Below are positions 52,734-61,939 of a DNA stretch of 64,000 nt, one piece after another. Location: contig JAMPEV010000001.1 in the NCBI GenBank assembly GCA_023664955.1, forward strand, positions 812,962-876,961, read 5' to 3'. How positions within the stretch are numbered: the stretch's first letter is position 1; each line of letters starts with the position of its first letter. The stretch comes from Duncaniella sp. (lineage in GTDB: Bacteria; Bacteroidota; Bacteroidia; Bacteroidales; Muribaculaceae). Both the position numbers and the translations under genes were made by a program. The notes under the pieces were generated by a model. The model was not told the origin of the DNA and did not search any database. It saw nothing but the letters and a program-made list of their open reading frames with translations.

Positions 52734-53129
52734 TTATCCCTGTGACAGCATCACCCATTCGTCCCTGAGCTGTTCAGGCAGGGAAACATTGCGAAGCGTC
52801 AAGCTTGCTCCCCAGGGGTAAACATCCTCAGGCAGAAGAGTATATAGTACGTCACGAAATTCCTCAATCTCCTCCTCGGAGTAGCTTTGCGGTTCGCGTC
52901 CGGAGAAGCGGTCAAGTTCTTCATCGTCAAAATACAACGGTTGGCCCATCCCTGCAATCTTTTTCTCACACACCGCATGAATTCCGCAACAATCCTCGTC
53001 GCCATTCCTCTCCACGGTTGAGACTTCGGACGAAGTTATGGTGCCGGATTCATTCTCAGGCTTGTATGTGAGCCAAAGAATAAGCCCGGTAACCACGGTC
53101 ACTGCCAATATTATTAGAGCCCCGGTCAT
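52734..53129 (-). CDS. Membrane-anchored hypothetical protein with DCCG cysteine motif
   Basis: The 131 residues start with one transmembrane helix (about 3-20, IILAVTVVTGLILWL). After a polar linker comes DEDCCGIHAVCEK, a cysteine-rich motif that could bind metal, then an acidic segment (YFDDEELDRFSGREPQ) and FRDVLYTLLPEDVYPW. I recognise it as a conserved Bacteroidales type but not by function. It lies between aroA and the metal permease gene, which makes a metal-related role conceivable. Confidence 0.65.
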   Translation of the reverse strand: MTGALIILAVTVVTGLILWLTYKPENESGTITSSEVSTVERNGDEDCCGIHAVCEKKIAGMGQPLYFDDEELDRFSGREPQSYSEEEIEEFRDVLYTLLPEDVYPWGASLTLRNVSLPEQLRDEWVMLSQG

Positions 53130-53138
53130 TCCTATGTT

Positions 53139-54404
53139 TTATTCAGATAAGTTCACTTCCGCACCCTCCTCATAAGGCTTCAGGATGAATCCGGCGGCCT
53201 GAAGCTGCTCCCAAAATTCCGGATATGACTTGCTTACCACCTCGACATTGTTTATCACAATTCCTGGTAGGAAAATCGAGACCGGAGCAAGGCACATGGC
53301 CATGCGATGGTCATCATAGGTGTCAAACTTCGGTAACTCCATGAATGGAACACGCTTACCCTCCCAAGTCACCATGTCGGGAGACTCGATGTTGAGCATA
53401 ATCCCTACTTTCATCAGCTCCTTTGTCACGGCAGCGACACGATCGGTCTCCTTGATGGCAAGTGTGGATAGCCCGGTGAAGCGGAACGGAGTCCCGAGCA
53501 TGGTGCAAGTCACGATGATATACTGTGCAAGGTCAGGATTGTCCGTGAAATCTATGTTCAAACGCGCATCTGGATCGGGATTGGCACAGAGGTCAGTGCC
53601 GCCATTTTCACCTTCCCATTCGGTGTCAACGCCAATGTGGGAGAAGATATCAGCCAAGCGTCGGTCGCCCTGGCATGATTTCTCTATCAGATTGTCGATG
53701 GTAACTATTCCTGACGAGAGGGCCTCAATCTCATACCACGCAGCAGCCGCGCTCCAGTCCCCCTCAATGGGCGGCAAGTTAGAGGTGTATTTGCCGGAGG
53801 GTACTGTTACGGTATTTCCGTAAAATTCACTCTCCACACCGGCTTCTCTCATCATCTTGAGGGTCATTTTTATGTAGGGGCGTGACACAATCTCGCCTTC
53901 GAGAGTCAGTGTCAATCCCTCCTGCATGATAGGGGCAATCATCAGCAGTGCAGAGATATACTGCGAACTAACTGATGCGTCGAGGGTTAATTTTCCACCC
54001 GATAACTTAGTGCCGGTTATTTTCAATGGCGGAAATCCCACCTCGCCCACATATTCTATTTTTGCTCCAAGTTCACGCAGTGCCTCCACAAGAACTTTGA
54101 TTGGACGTTTGCGCATACGTTCTGAGCCATCCAGCACCACTGCGCGCCCCTCGCGCGAAGCGTAATAGGCTGTTAAGAAACGCATTGTAGTACCTGCCGC
54201 GCCGATATTGATTTCCGATGAGTCAACGCTTTTCAAGGCATAAGTCATCGCATCTGTGTCATCGCATTTTGCCACTTCGGTAAGCTCCTTGGCACCTGGT
54301 GTTAAAGCATTGATAATCAGCGCACGATTACTCATGCTTTTTGAAAGAGGAAGATTTAACCTTGCCTCAAGAAAATCCTCCGGGGGAAATATTTGATAAT
54401 TCAT
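53139..54404 (-). CDS. aroA: 3-phosphoshikimate 1-carboxyvinyltransferase (EPSP synthase)
   Basis: AroA condenses shikimate-3-phosphate and PEP in aromatic amino acid synthesis. The 421 residues contain LPLSKSMSNRALIINAL, NIGAAGTTMRFLTAY, LDGSERMRKRPIKVLV, ALKETDRVAAVTKELMK-type LAIKETDRV, and FDTYDDHRMAM with the catalytic residues. It ends 9 bases before the small membrane-protein gene. Confidence 0.95.
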   Translation of the reverse strand: MNYQIFPPEDFLEARLNLPLSKSMSNRALIINALTPGAKELTEVAKCDDTDAMTYALKSVDSSEINIGAAGTTMRFLTAYYASREGRAVVLDGSERMRKRPIKVLVEALRELGAKIEYVGEVGFPPLKITGTKLSGGKLTLDASVSSQYISALLMIAPIMQEGLTLTLEGEIVSRPYIKMTLKMMREAGVESEFYGNTVTVPSGKYTSNLPPIEGDWSAAAAWYEIEALSSGIVTIDNLIEKSCQGDRRLADIFSHIGVDTEWEGENGGTDLCANPDPDARLNIDFTDNPDLAQYIIVTCTMLGTPFRFTGLSTLAIKETDRVAAVTKELMKVGIMLNIESPDMVTWEGKRVPFMELPKFDTYDDHRMAMCLAPVSIFLPGIVINNVEVVSKSYPEFWEQLQAAGFILKPYEEGAEVNLSE

Positions 54405-54421
54405 AATTTACAATATTTTTC

Positions 54422-54443
54422 AATTGACAATTGTCAATTTTTT
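54422..54443 (-). other. Short AATTGACAATTGTCAATT palindrome upstream of aroA
   Basis: The 18-base palindrome AATTGACAATTGTCAATT (54422-54439) lies just upstream of aroA and has a T run on the plus strand. Such sequences are common in Bacteroidetes intergenic DNA; a function is not evident. Confidence 0.45.
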
Positions 54444-54468
54444 CATCTTAATACTCCATTCCCCATTC

Positions 54469-55038
54469 TCAATTATCAATTGAAACAGCGATTGTCTTGC
54501 TTGTGCCTCGCCAGGGGAGGGTGCCGAAGTAACGCTTGCAAGTGATGGTGACGGGACATCCCGTGCCTTCGTATGATTGTATCACTCGTGCCAAGGAGTC
54601 GTTGGGTATGGAGAAATAGAAGTCGCGTGAATACACATGGGCTGTGTCAGTGAGCTGAGATTGGGAGATCATCTCACCCTCAAAGGTCTTAAATATTATA
54701 CCTCGCTTCTCCACCTTTGTCACAAACCCCGTGGTGCGTGACTCTGTGGCGTAGGGGACGAAATATCGGATGTAGACCGTAACACCAAGAGCCACAAACA
54801 AGATGAAGAAAAACCATAGCCATCCGTGACGCTTGTGCTTCCTTTTTTCCACTTTTCCGTTATTCTTTTCAGCCTCCGGGAAGGTGAATTCGCCGGATGT
54901 CGGTTTATCTTCCGTAATTCCTACTGTCTGACTACCAGAACTATCGGATGACACCTGTGTCGAATCTCCTCCGTCAGTCTCCTCATTGAATTTATGCAGG
55001 AAATAGTCATTCCCTTTATCATCGAAATCCATAGTCAT
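54469..55038 (-). CDS. Hypothetical single-pass membrane protein
   Basis: The 189 residues have an acidic N-terminal cytoplasmic part (1-70, with a KVEKRKHKRH positive patch), one helix at about 75-93 (WLWFFFILFVALGVTVYI) and a ~95-residue outer domain with GFVTKVEKRGIIFKTFEGEM. The outer part looks like a small beta domain. No family is recognised. It overlaps the flippase-like gene by 4 bases. Confidence 0.72.
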   Translation of the reverse strand: MTMDFDDKGNDYFLHKFNEETDGGDSTQVSSDSSGSQTVGITEDKPTSGEFTFPEAEKNNGKVEKRKHKRHGWLWFFFILFVALGVTVYIRYFVPYATESRTTGFVTKVEKRGIIFKTFEGEMISQSQLTDTAHVYSRDFYFSIPNDSLARVIQSYEGTGCPVTITCKRYFGTLPWRGTSKTIAVSIDN

Positions 55039-56105
55039 TTATTTACCTTACATTGTGAGCCCCTTTCGGTGCGCTTCACCAATGCAATCCATGTGAATGT
55101 GAATATACCGAGCAGAATCTGCATCATTGTCTGAGTCCCCATTACGAGGTTAGCGAATGAGTTGGCATACCCGGTGGTAAGCTCAGGCACTTTCCCCATG
55201 TAGAAGCTGAGACCGAATATCATAGCCCATTGCCATGGCCCAATTCCACCATTAGAGGGGACCGCCATTGAAATACTTGTGAACACATAGCACACCAACA
55301 GCGCCTGGAGTCCATACACGTCTAACACCTTAGAAGTCAGTGGAAATGAGCGGAAAGCGCAGTATAGCCCGGCGAAGTAGCTTCCCCAAAGCAGCACGGT
55401 TAGGAGTAGCCATTTCCCCTTTCCCGGCATTTTCCATATCGAGGAAAAGCCAGCCCAAAGACCATGCCATACATGGTTTACGAATTTCACAACCTTATTC
55501 TCAGGATAGCGGGTAAAAATCCAAAACGCTGCGATGAGGGTGGCCACTATAGCCCCCCATAGTATGGGTGAACAGAGGATTGAGGTTATAAAATCAAATT
55601 TATCGGGGTCCTGTGATAAATATTCACGCATCTGTGGACCGGATGCCACGAGAGTTGCAAGCATGAAAAGGGCCACAGCCACAGTATCGGATAAACGTTC
55701 TGCCACCATCGAGCCAAAGACTTCCGAAAATGACGAGTCGGTGCGTTCAGTAATATATCCAGTGCGCCATACTTCACCGAGACGTGGAAATACCAAATTT
55801 ACGGAGTAAGTGCCAAAAATGCTCAGAATCAACTGCCAAACGGTAGGACAAACCCCTATTGCGCGAAGCTGGATGCGCCAACGCAAGGCACGCCATATCT
55901 GGGCTAACACCGTGAGACTTAGGTTCAATCCTATCCAGAAGAAGTCACATTCGTGACGGATTATGTCCCACATCTGTGACATATCGATGTCATGAAACAG
56001 TAGCCAGCACAGTCCCACCGTGATTACCAATGGGATTATGAAGCCTATAAGGCGCGAGGTCAGTCCTTTTTTTGGAGCTGCTGATGTGGTCGCTGATGTG
56101 GTCAT
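55035..56105 (-). CDS. Lysylphosphatidylglycerol-synthase-like transmembrane (flippase-like) protein
   Basis: This 356-residue protein has the multi-helix UPF0104/LPG_synthase_TM domain only, with AQIWRALRWRIQLRAIG, NLVFPRLGEVWRTGYITERT, SFSEVFGSMVAERLSDTVAV and VPSNGGIGPWQWAMIFGL. The aminoacyl-transfer domain of MprF is absent. Such proteins may move lipids across the membrane. It lies between a lipoprotein gene and a small membrane-protein gene in one minus-strand run. Confidence 0.88.
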   Translation of the reverse strand: MTTSATTSAAPKKGLTSRLIGFIIPLVITVGLCWLLFHDIDMSQMWDIIRHECDFFWIGLNLSLTVLAQIWRALRWRIQLRAIGVCPTVWQLILSIFGTYSVNLVFPRLGEVWRTGYITERTDSSFSEVFGSMVAERLSDTVAVALFMLATLVASGPQMREYLSQDPDKFDFITSILCSPILWGAIVATLIAAFWIFTRYPENKVVKFVNHVWHGLWAGFSSIWKMPGKGKWLLLTVLLWGSYFAGLYCAFRSFPLTSKVLDVYGLQALLVCYVFTSISMAVPSNGGIGPWQWAMIFGLSFYMGKVPELTTGYANSFANLVMGTQTMMQILLGIFTFTWIALVKRTERGSQCKVNK

Positions 56106-56135
56106 ATGAGTTCGTAGATTTAGGATTAGGTTTGT

Positions 56136-58187
56136 CTATCGTATGCGGTTACGGCGTTCGTCGATACCGTTATCGGTGCCGGTCGAGTAGCCGCCGTTGC
56201 GTGTGGCGGCGTTCATGAACGGGTCATCAAAGAATTCGTCCTCTTCATCATTTTCACCGTCTTCACCGTTGGCTCCGGGTTCACCCTTCTTCTTCTTGGG
56301 CTTATTCTTCTTAATCTCCAACGGTTTTTGCATATCGATGGGGAACTCGTATATATTCCAGTTCTGTTCGACGCCCCAATTCTTCTTCAAGTTAATCTTT
56401 TTGGGGTAGTAATATACTTCTTCAGGCTGAATGGAGTCGAGAAGCGAACCGGTGGTATACACTCCGTTGGAGTCGGCATCGATGTATAATCGGGCATAAT
56501 AGGAGCCGGGGTTGAGGTATTCGTATGTCGCGGTATTACCCTTTGTGGGGACGGTGGCCACCACTCCGTCACTTCCGTTGAGGATTTCAAGAATTGCCGG
56601 ACGATTGTCAAGCCCCTCTAACACGAATGAAAGCGAAGAGTAGTCCGACGCGCTCTTTGTGGTGAACTCATGAGTGAACTCGGCATTGGGTATGCCGTAG
56701 ATGTCCACGATAGCACCGGAGTCAATTGTCAGTTTATATTTCACCCCTTCTTTCCAGTTATAATCAGCTCTGAAGTCCATAGGGTGTAGTGAGTCGGGAC
56801 GATAGATATGCAGCGGGTCGACGGCCTTCCAGGCTGAGTCGATATTGGCTTCAAAATGCACTGCCGCGGTGTCGAATTTTGCCACCGGTGTGCTTGATTT
56901 AAACAATAGTGGCAGGTTGAGGTCCTGTGTTGAATTAGATGTGGCGCGGAAATCAAGGGTCTTCGGCTTTGGCACACGGCTCAGTGAGTCAACCCGGTAG
57001 GCTGAGTCGCCAAGCTCTTTACGCAGCTTCTCCTCCTTCTTTTGGTTCTCTTCCATCTCCTTTAAGCGTCGCTCTTCCTCGCGTTTACGACTCTTCTCAC
57101 CTCGCATTATGAAGCGGAGTGTGTCGGTGGTGAGTGATAGTTGCTGTAGGGTATCTGTGCGCATATATTTTGCTTCGAGCAGGAGGGTGTCGAGCTCCAT
57201 TAGCGAACTGTCGGTAATCCAGTAGGTTAATGTGTCAAGTGTCTCCACGGCGTCAAGTACACTCCAGTCCTTGATATTCTCACCTGCTCGGTGCGTGTTG
57301 ATGAGTTTGAGGATGGGGAGGCTGTCGGCCTTTGTGCCGAATTGGAATTTAATCTGGTTGCGCTCAGGACGTTCGTATTTGTCAAGGTACTGCGACATAT
57401 ATCCTTCGTTGAACCAAGTGAGTAGCACATCATCAGGTATAAAGTGAGTTCCGGGATACCGGTAGATTGAATCACGGCCATCTTCAGTCTGGATAGTGTC
57501 GGTTACCGTGATTGGATGTGACGATGGAGTTAGCACTACGTCATAGAATGCCACATCCTCCGAGCGGTCCCAGTGGTAGTCTCGGTTATTGTCGTTGAGT
57601 GCGAATATGCGGTAAGGACCTGGCTTGAGGTTGCGGATTGTGAATTGACCGAGCTGGTTGGTTTTCGTGATGCGTTCAAAGGGTAGTGTAGTTATGGCGG
57701 TGTCGGAGAGGTTGGAATACACGCCAACGAGCATCCCTTGCGCCGGTTCGAGTGTGCGGGCTTCGAATACCATGCCTGAGATGCGCAGAGTGTCGATGCT
57801 ATCACCGGTAGCGAAGTCAAGAGCAAATCCGTCGAGGATGTTTGACTCGTTGAGATCCTTGATAGCGTCGGCGAAGTCGATGGTGTAAGTAGTGTTTGGG
57901 ATAAGAGAATCGCGAAGTTCCACAGTCACACGCTTTGCGTTCGAGGTAAACATTGGAGTGGTGCGCTGAGCGGGTGAAATCACAATCTTATTGGAAGCAT
58001 CATCGAGGGCAATATTCTCGTCAAAGTCTATGTTAATCTTGGTGGTTTTGACGTTAAGTTCCCCGGGCATGGGATTGGAGCGGACGAAAACCGGGGGATC
58101 CTCGTCACGGGGACCACCTTCGGGACGCCCCATACTGGCACAAGCCACCATAAAGGCGGCCACCACCATTATAAATAGTAATCTCAT
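56136..58187 (-). CDS. Ig-like (Big_5) domain lipoprotein
   Basis: The 683-residue protein begins MRLLFIMVVAAFMVACASMG, a signal peptide with lipobox Cys. It then has a Big_5-type domain (PPVFVRSNPMPGELNVKTTK, FDENIALDDASNKIVISPAQ), a carboxypeptidase-regulatory-like segment (LGQFTIRNLKPGPYRIFALN), a charged coiled segment (KRKREEERRLKEMEE-like) and a C-terminal acidic, Lys-rich tail. It is probably an envelope protein. A start at 58205 is also possible but weakens the signal peptide. Confidence 0.87.
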   Translation of the reverse strand: MRLLFIMVVAAFMVACASMGRPEGGPRDEDPPVFVRSNPMPGELNVKTTKINIDFDENIALDDASNKIVISPAQRTTPMFTSNAKRVTVELRDSLIPNTTYTIDFADAIKDLNESNILDGFALDFATGDSIDTLRISGMVFEARTLEPAQGMLVGVYSNLSDTAITTLPFERITKTNQLGQFTIRNLKPGPYRIFALNDNNRDYHWDRSEDVAFYDVVLTPSSHPITVTDTIQTEDGRDSIYRYPGTHFIPDDVLLTWFNEGYMSQYLDKYERPERNQIKFQFGTKADSLPILKLINTHRAGENIKDWSVLDAVETLDTLTYWITDSSLMELDTLLLEAKYMRTDTLQQLSLTTDTLRFIMRGEKSRKREEERRLKEMEENQKKEEKLRKELGDSAYRVDSLSRVPKPKTLDFRATSNSTQDLNLPLLFKSSTPVAKFDTAAVHFEANIDSAWKAVDPLHIYRPDSLHPMDFRADYNWKEGVKYKLTIDSGAIVDIYGIPNAEFTHEFTTKSASDYSSLSFVLEGLDNRPAILEILNGSDGVVATVPTKGNTATYEYLNPGSYYARLYIDADSNGVYTTGSLLDSIQPEEVYYYPKKINLKKNWGVEQNWNIYEFPIDMQKPLEIKKNKPKKKKGEPGANGEDGENDEEDEFFDDPFMNAATRNGGYSTGTDNGIDERRNRIR

Positions 58188-58236
58188 TGTCGATGCGGAT
58201 CGCATAAGCTGAATGATGTTTTATGACTTTATCATG

Positions 58237-58266
58237 CAAAAGTATGAAATTTTTGGGAAATGTCAA
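58237..58266 (-). promoter_or_regulatory. Bacteroidetes-type promoter for the lipoprotein-aroA run
   Basis: On the minus strand TTG at 58266-58264 and TACTTTTG at 58244-58237 are 19 bases apart, about 50 bases before the lipoprotein start. Confidence 0.75.
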
Positions 58267-58380
58267 ATATCATATCCTGACACAACTTTTTAACATTTAT
58301 CTCCGTTATTTTGTTAAGTAATCTTCAAAAAATAACTTGGCTTCATTCCTGCCACATTAACAAACTCACATTTGACTATT

Positions 58381-58659
58381 ATGAACGAAATAATTATAAA
58401 TATAGTAGGCTATGCCGCAGCACTTTGCATGGTGTGCGGATACCTTCCACAAGCCATTCACACAATCCGTACCCGCGACACTGACGGCATCGCACTTCCC
58501 ACGTTCCTGCTATTGGGGTTAGGGAGCGTGTTCTTTGTGATTCAAGGAATTATGCTTAGCAATATTCCCCTTGTGATCACCAACGCAATCACCACAATCT
58601 CTTCGGCCATCGTTTTTGCCATTAAAATCAACAATGACCGAAAGAAGAGGAGGGGTTGA
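58381..58659 (+). CDS. SemiSWEET-type (PQ-loop) small transporter
   Basis: The 92-residue protein has three hydrophobic helices and the PQ-loop motif GYLPQAIHTIRTRDTDGI, characteristic of bacterial SemiSWEET proteins, which work as dimers in sugar or related transport. The ATG at 58381 is preferred. It is monocistronic, between divergent and convergent genes, and the substrate is not known. Confidence 0.9.
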   Translation: MNEIIINIVGYAAALCMVCGYLPQAIHTIRTRDTDGIALPTFLLLGLGSVFFVIQGIMLSNIPLVITNAITTISSAIVFAIKINNDRKKRRG

Positions 58660-58682
58660 AAGTGAGAATGGTTGTGGCACTC

Positions 58683-59240
58683 TTATTTATTTCTACGCCA
58701 TATCACTTCCGGTGTACCGGTGAAGTGATTGATATAGCGTGCGAGGACGAAGAGGTAGTCACTCAGACGGTTGATATATGTTGTCACAAGATTGGAGACT
58801 ACAGCACCGGTTGAGATGAGGGAGTATATTTCCCGCTCTGCACGGCGACACACGGTCCGTGCTACGTGGGCATGGGATGCTCCGATGCTACCTCCGGGGA
58901 TAACAAACAGTTTCAAAGGAGGCACCATTGAGTCTATGGCATCGATGGCATGCTCGAGGTCGGCAATATCGTCGTCAGTAAGCATCGGCACAGCATCTTC
59001 CGAGCTATTAGCCAAGTAAGAACCGATATTAAAGAGCAGATTGCTGATTCTCGTCAATGATTCGTTGACAAAATTGTCGAGGTCAGTGGTGTGGGATTGC
59101 ACAAGGCCGATATGTGAATTAAGTTCATCGACAGTACCATAGGCGCACACGCGAGGAGAATCCTTAGCCACGCGCACACCATTTACAAGCGAAGTAGTGC
59201 CTTTATCGCCGGTGCGAGTATAGAGGGGACTTTTTTTCAT
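58683..59240 (-). CDS. Cob(I)alamin adenosyltransferase, PduO type
   Basis: This enzyme adds the 5'-deoxyadenosyl group to cob(I)alamin. The 185 residues start SPLYTRTGDKGTTSLVNGVR and contain YGTVDELNSHIGL and HVARTVCRRAEREIYSL plus INRLSDYLFVLARYIN, the PduO-type hallmarks. The ATG at 59240 is preferred; an upstream frame has no recognisable sequence and contains the promoter. Confidence 0.95.
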   Translation of the reverse strand: MKKSPLYTRTGDKGTTSLVNGVRVAKDSPRVCAYGTVDELNSHIGLVQSHTTDLDNFVNESLTRISNLLFNIGSYLANSSEDAVPMLTDDDIADLEHAIDAIDSMVPPLKLFVIPGGSIGASHAHVARTVCRRAEREIYSLISTGAVVSNLVTTYINRLSDYLFVLARYINHFTGTPEVIWRRNK

Positions 59241-59276
59241 AACAGGTGAAAATTTTTCTAATTCGTATGATATTTG

Positions 59277-59308
59277 CAAAATTAGGGATTTTATTTGTAA
59301 ATTTGCAA
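59277..59308 (-). promoter_or_regulatory. Bacteroidetes-type promoter for the adenosyltransferase gene
   Basis: On the minus strand TTG at 59308-59306 and TAATTTTG at 59284-59277 are 21 bases apart, giving a leader of about 30 bases before the ATG at 59240. No cobalamin riboswitch is recognised. Confidence 0.7.
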
Positions 59309-59407
59309 CCATAATATGTAACAATTGGAGATTTCCAATATCAATTTGGCAGGATGTCAAAATTGTATAATTCCTAATTTCCAATTCGCCATTCTCAATT
59401 CTAAAAA

Positions 59408-60013
59408 ATGTTTTCAGGAATAGTTGAAGAGGCCGCAGTGGTGGCCGATGTAGTCCGCAAAGATGGTAATGTGGACCTGAAGGTTATATGTTCGTTTGTC
59501 GATGAACTGAAGATTGACCAAAGCGTGGCCCACAATGGTGTGTGCCTTACTGTTGTGTCAATTCCGGGCGACGGTACTTATACCGTCACAGCCATTCAGG
59601 AGACTCTTGATCGCAGCAACCTTGGCGATTTGAAGCCCGGTGATTTAGTCAATCTTGAACGCTCAATGATGATGAATGGACGTCTGGACGGACATATAGT
59701 GCAGGGACACGTAGACACCACTGCCGTGTGTGAATCCGTCGAAGAAGTGGAAGGTAGCCGCTACTACAAGTTCACTTACGATGTGGCTCCTGAAATGGCA
59801 GCCAAAGGGTATGTGACTGTTGAGAAAGGCTCTGTGACAGTGAACGGGGTCAGCCTGACGGTATGTGACTCTGAGCGATACTCATTCCGTGTGGCCATCA
59901 TCCCTTATACTTTCGAGCATACTAATTTCAAGAATATCGAAGTCGGCACAAGGGTGAACATCGAGTTTGACATCATTGGGAAGTATCTCGCCCGTTTAGC
60001 TGAATTCAAATGA
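59408..60013 (+). CDS. ribE: Riboflavin synthase, alpha subunit
   Basis: Riboflavin synthase dismutates two lumazines to riboflavin. The 201 residues show the two tandem lumazine-binding domains: MFSGIVEEAAVV, SVAHNGVCLTVVSI and LERSMMMNGRLDGHIVQGHV in the first half, and VTVEKGSVTVNGVSLTV and FSFRVAIIPYTFEHTN-type sequence in the second. It is separate from ribH, which is 10 kb away on the other strand. Confidence 0.96.
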   Translation: MFSGIVEEAAVVADVVRKDGNVDLKVICSFVDELKIDQSVAHNGVCLTVVSIPGDGTYTVTAIQETLDRSNLGDLKPGDLVNLERSMMMNGRLDGHIVQGHVDTTAVCESVEEVEGSRYYKFTYDVAPEMAAKGYVTVEKGSVTVNGVSLTVCDSERYSFRVAIIPYTFEHTNFKNIEVGTRVNIEFDIIGKYLARLAEFK

Positions 60014-60137
60014 TTGAACATTATAATATAGTTGATTGTTAGAGTTTTGTGGGTCAAAGATAGAGAACTACAGTGCCATAACCTATATTTTAACTTTTTT
60101 AAATTAAAAAAATTAAAAGCGAAAAGGTAAAATAGTC

Positions 60138-60145
60138 TATCTTTG
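60138..60145 (+). promoter_or_regulatory. -7 element TATCTTTG before the first FKBP gene
   Basis: TATCTTTG fits TAnnTTTG, 41 bases before the ATG at 60187. No -33 TTG at the right distance. Confidence 0.45.
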
Positions 60146-60186
60146 CACACTCCTAACCTTGCATAATCAATTACAAAATAAAAGTT

Positions 60187-60813
60187 ATGGAAAATAAAGA
60201 ATTAGACCGCATCAGCTATGCTCTTGGATTGAGCATGGGGAATAATTTCCGTGCGAGCGGAATTCAGCAAATCAACGTAGAAGACTTCGCCGACGGTGTC
60301 GCCGCTGTGTTCTATGGCAATCAGCCCAAGATGACATACGATGAGGCTAAGGCGGAAATTCAGAAATATTTCACTGCCCTCGAAGAGAAGCAACGCGCTG
60401 AGGCGGCTAAGATGGCCGATGTAAATGCTGAGGCCGGTAAGAAGTTCCTGGACGAGAATGGTAAGCGAGTGGAGGTTAAGACTACCGCTTCAGGCCTTCA
60501 GTATGAGGTTCTCACTGAGGGTACAGGTGAACAACCTACTGCTCAGGATCAGGTTGAAGTACACTACACCGGCAAGTTGATTGACGGGACAGTGTTCGAT
60601 AGCTCTGTGGAGCGCGGCATGCCTGCCACATTCGGTGTTACACAGGTTATCCCCGGATGGGTGGAGGCTCTTCAGCTTATGAAGGCAGGCGCAAAATGGC
60701 GTCTTTTCATCCCGTCACAGCTCGCCTATGGACCCCAGGGTGCCGGAGGCGTGATTGGTCCGAACGCAACTTTGATTTTCGATGTTGAACTTCTTAAGGT
60801 AATCAAAAAGTAA
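60187..60813 (+). CDS. FKBP-type peptidyl-prolyl isomerase, cytoplasmic form
   Basis: The 208 residues have an N-terminal helical dimerisation part (about 1-90, ISYALGLSMGNNFRASG) as in FkpA/Mip, and a C-terminal FKBP domain (about 105-208) with VEVHYTGKLIDGTVFDSS, VIPGWVEALQLM and IPSQLAYGPQGAGG. There is no signal peptide, in contrast to the next gene, so it is probably cytoplasmic. The two genes are likely relatives by duplication. Confidence 0.93.
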   Translation: MENKELDRISYALGLSMGNNFRASGIQQINVEDFADGVAAVFYGNQPKMTYDEAKAEIQKYFTALEEKQRAEAAKMADVNAEAGKKFLDENGKRVEVKTTASGLQYEVLTEGTGEQPTAQDQVEVHYTGKLIDGTVFDSSVERGMPATFGVTQVIPGWVEALQLMKAGAKWRLFIPSQLAYGPQGAGGVIGPNATLIFDVELLKVIKK

Positions 60814-60890
60814 GTAATCTTCAAAAAACAACCTGATATCGAGTTAATCGACTTTCCTCAAGAATCGATAACCCATTAACAAAAAAATAT

Positions 60891-61805
60891 ATGAAGAAAA
60901 TTGTAATGCTTTGCGGCGCTGCCGCAATGATGATTACCGCATTCACTTCATGCGGTAATGCAGGAAGCTCGTCAGCCCAGGGCGGCTTCGGCGACTCTCT
61001 TTCTGTTGCTTTAGGCGAAGCTCAAGGCACAAGCCTTGTATCTGAATATCTTAACCTTCCCGAAGACCAGCAGAAGTTGTACAAGAAGGATGATATCCTC
61101 CGCGGTGTTAAGCAGGCTATCATGACTGACACTACCCAGCAGGGCTACATGACCGGTCTTTCTATCGGTCTGCAGATTGCAGGTCAGTTAATGCGCTACG
61201 AGCAGGCCGGTATCCACATCGACCGCAACAAGGTTTATCAGGCTTACGCCAAGGCTTTCAGCGTTGACTCTGTAAGTCAGGAAGCCCTCACCAAGGCTCA
61301 GATGGAATTCCAGACTCTCGCTCAGGAAGCTCAGCAGAAGATGATGGATTACTACAACCAGCAGCAGGAAGCAGCAAAGGCAGCTAAGGAAAATGCTCCT
61401 GAAGCTAAGGAAAATAAGGAAAAAGGCGAAGCATACATCAAGGCAGAGATGGCTAAGGACCCCTCAATCAAGATGACTGAATCAGGTCTTGCTTATAAGG
61501 TTATCAACGAAGGTAAGGGCGACGCTGTAGGTATGGATGGCCGTGCAAAGGTTAAATATACCGGTAAGCTCATCGATGGTACTGAATTCGATAGCAATAG
61601 CCAAGGTGTGTCTTTCTCACCCCGCCAGGTTGTTCCCGGTTTCGGCGAAGGTCTTGCTATGATGAAGGAAGGTGCTAAGTACATCCTTTATATTCCCGGT
61701 AACCTCGGTTACGGTGTGGATGGTACTCCCGACGGTAAGATTGGTCCTAACGCTACTTTGATATTTGAAGTTGAAACTTCTGATGTTGAGCCTTCTAAGC
61801 AATAA
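60891..61805 (+). CDS. FKBP-type peptidyl-prolyl isomerase, lipoprotein form
   Basis: This 304-residue protein starts MKKIVMLCGAAAMMITAFTS followed by the lipobox Cys, so it is exported and lipidated. A helical FKBP_N-like part (about 30-190) with a Lys/Ala/Glu-rich stretch leads to a C-terminal FKBP domain (about 195-300; VKYTGKLIDGTEFDSNS, VVPGFGEGLAMM, IPGNLGYGVDGTPDGKIG). It probably assists folding of envelope proteins. A terminator follows. Confidence 0.94.
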   Translation: MKKIVMLCGAAAMMITAFTSCGNAGSSSAQGGFGDSLSVALGEAQGTSLVSEYLNLPEDQQKLYKKDDILRGVKQAIMTDTTQQGYMTGLSIGLQIAGQLMRYEQAGIHIDRNKVYQAYAKAFSVDSVSQEALTKAQMEFQTLAQEAQQKMMDYYNQQQEAAKAAKENAPEAKENKEKGEAYIKAEMAKDPSIKMTESGLAYKVINEGKGDAVGMDGRAKVKYTGKLIDGTEFDSNSQGVSFSPRQVVPGFGEGLAMMKEGAKYILYIPGNLGYGVDGTPDGKIGPNATLIFEVETSDVEPSKQ

Positions 61806-61855
61806 CGCTTATTCAACATGACTTAGTTTTTGACTTAGTTTTTTGTTAAAACATA

Positions 61856-61884
61856 CCCCGACGGAATTTTCCGACGGGGTTTTT
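61856..61884 (+). terminator. Rho-independent terminator after the FKBP lipoprotein gene
   Basis: CCCCG-A-CGG (61856-61864) and CCG-A-CGGGG (61871-61879) form a stem with one A-A mismatch, followed by five T residues. Confidence 0.85.
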
Positions 61885-61939
61885 AGTAATCTTCACACCG
61901 GATAATTTTCCAAATAATTTAAACCGGATTTTGTTACGG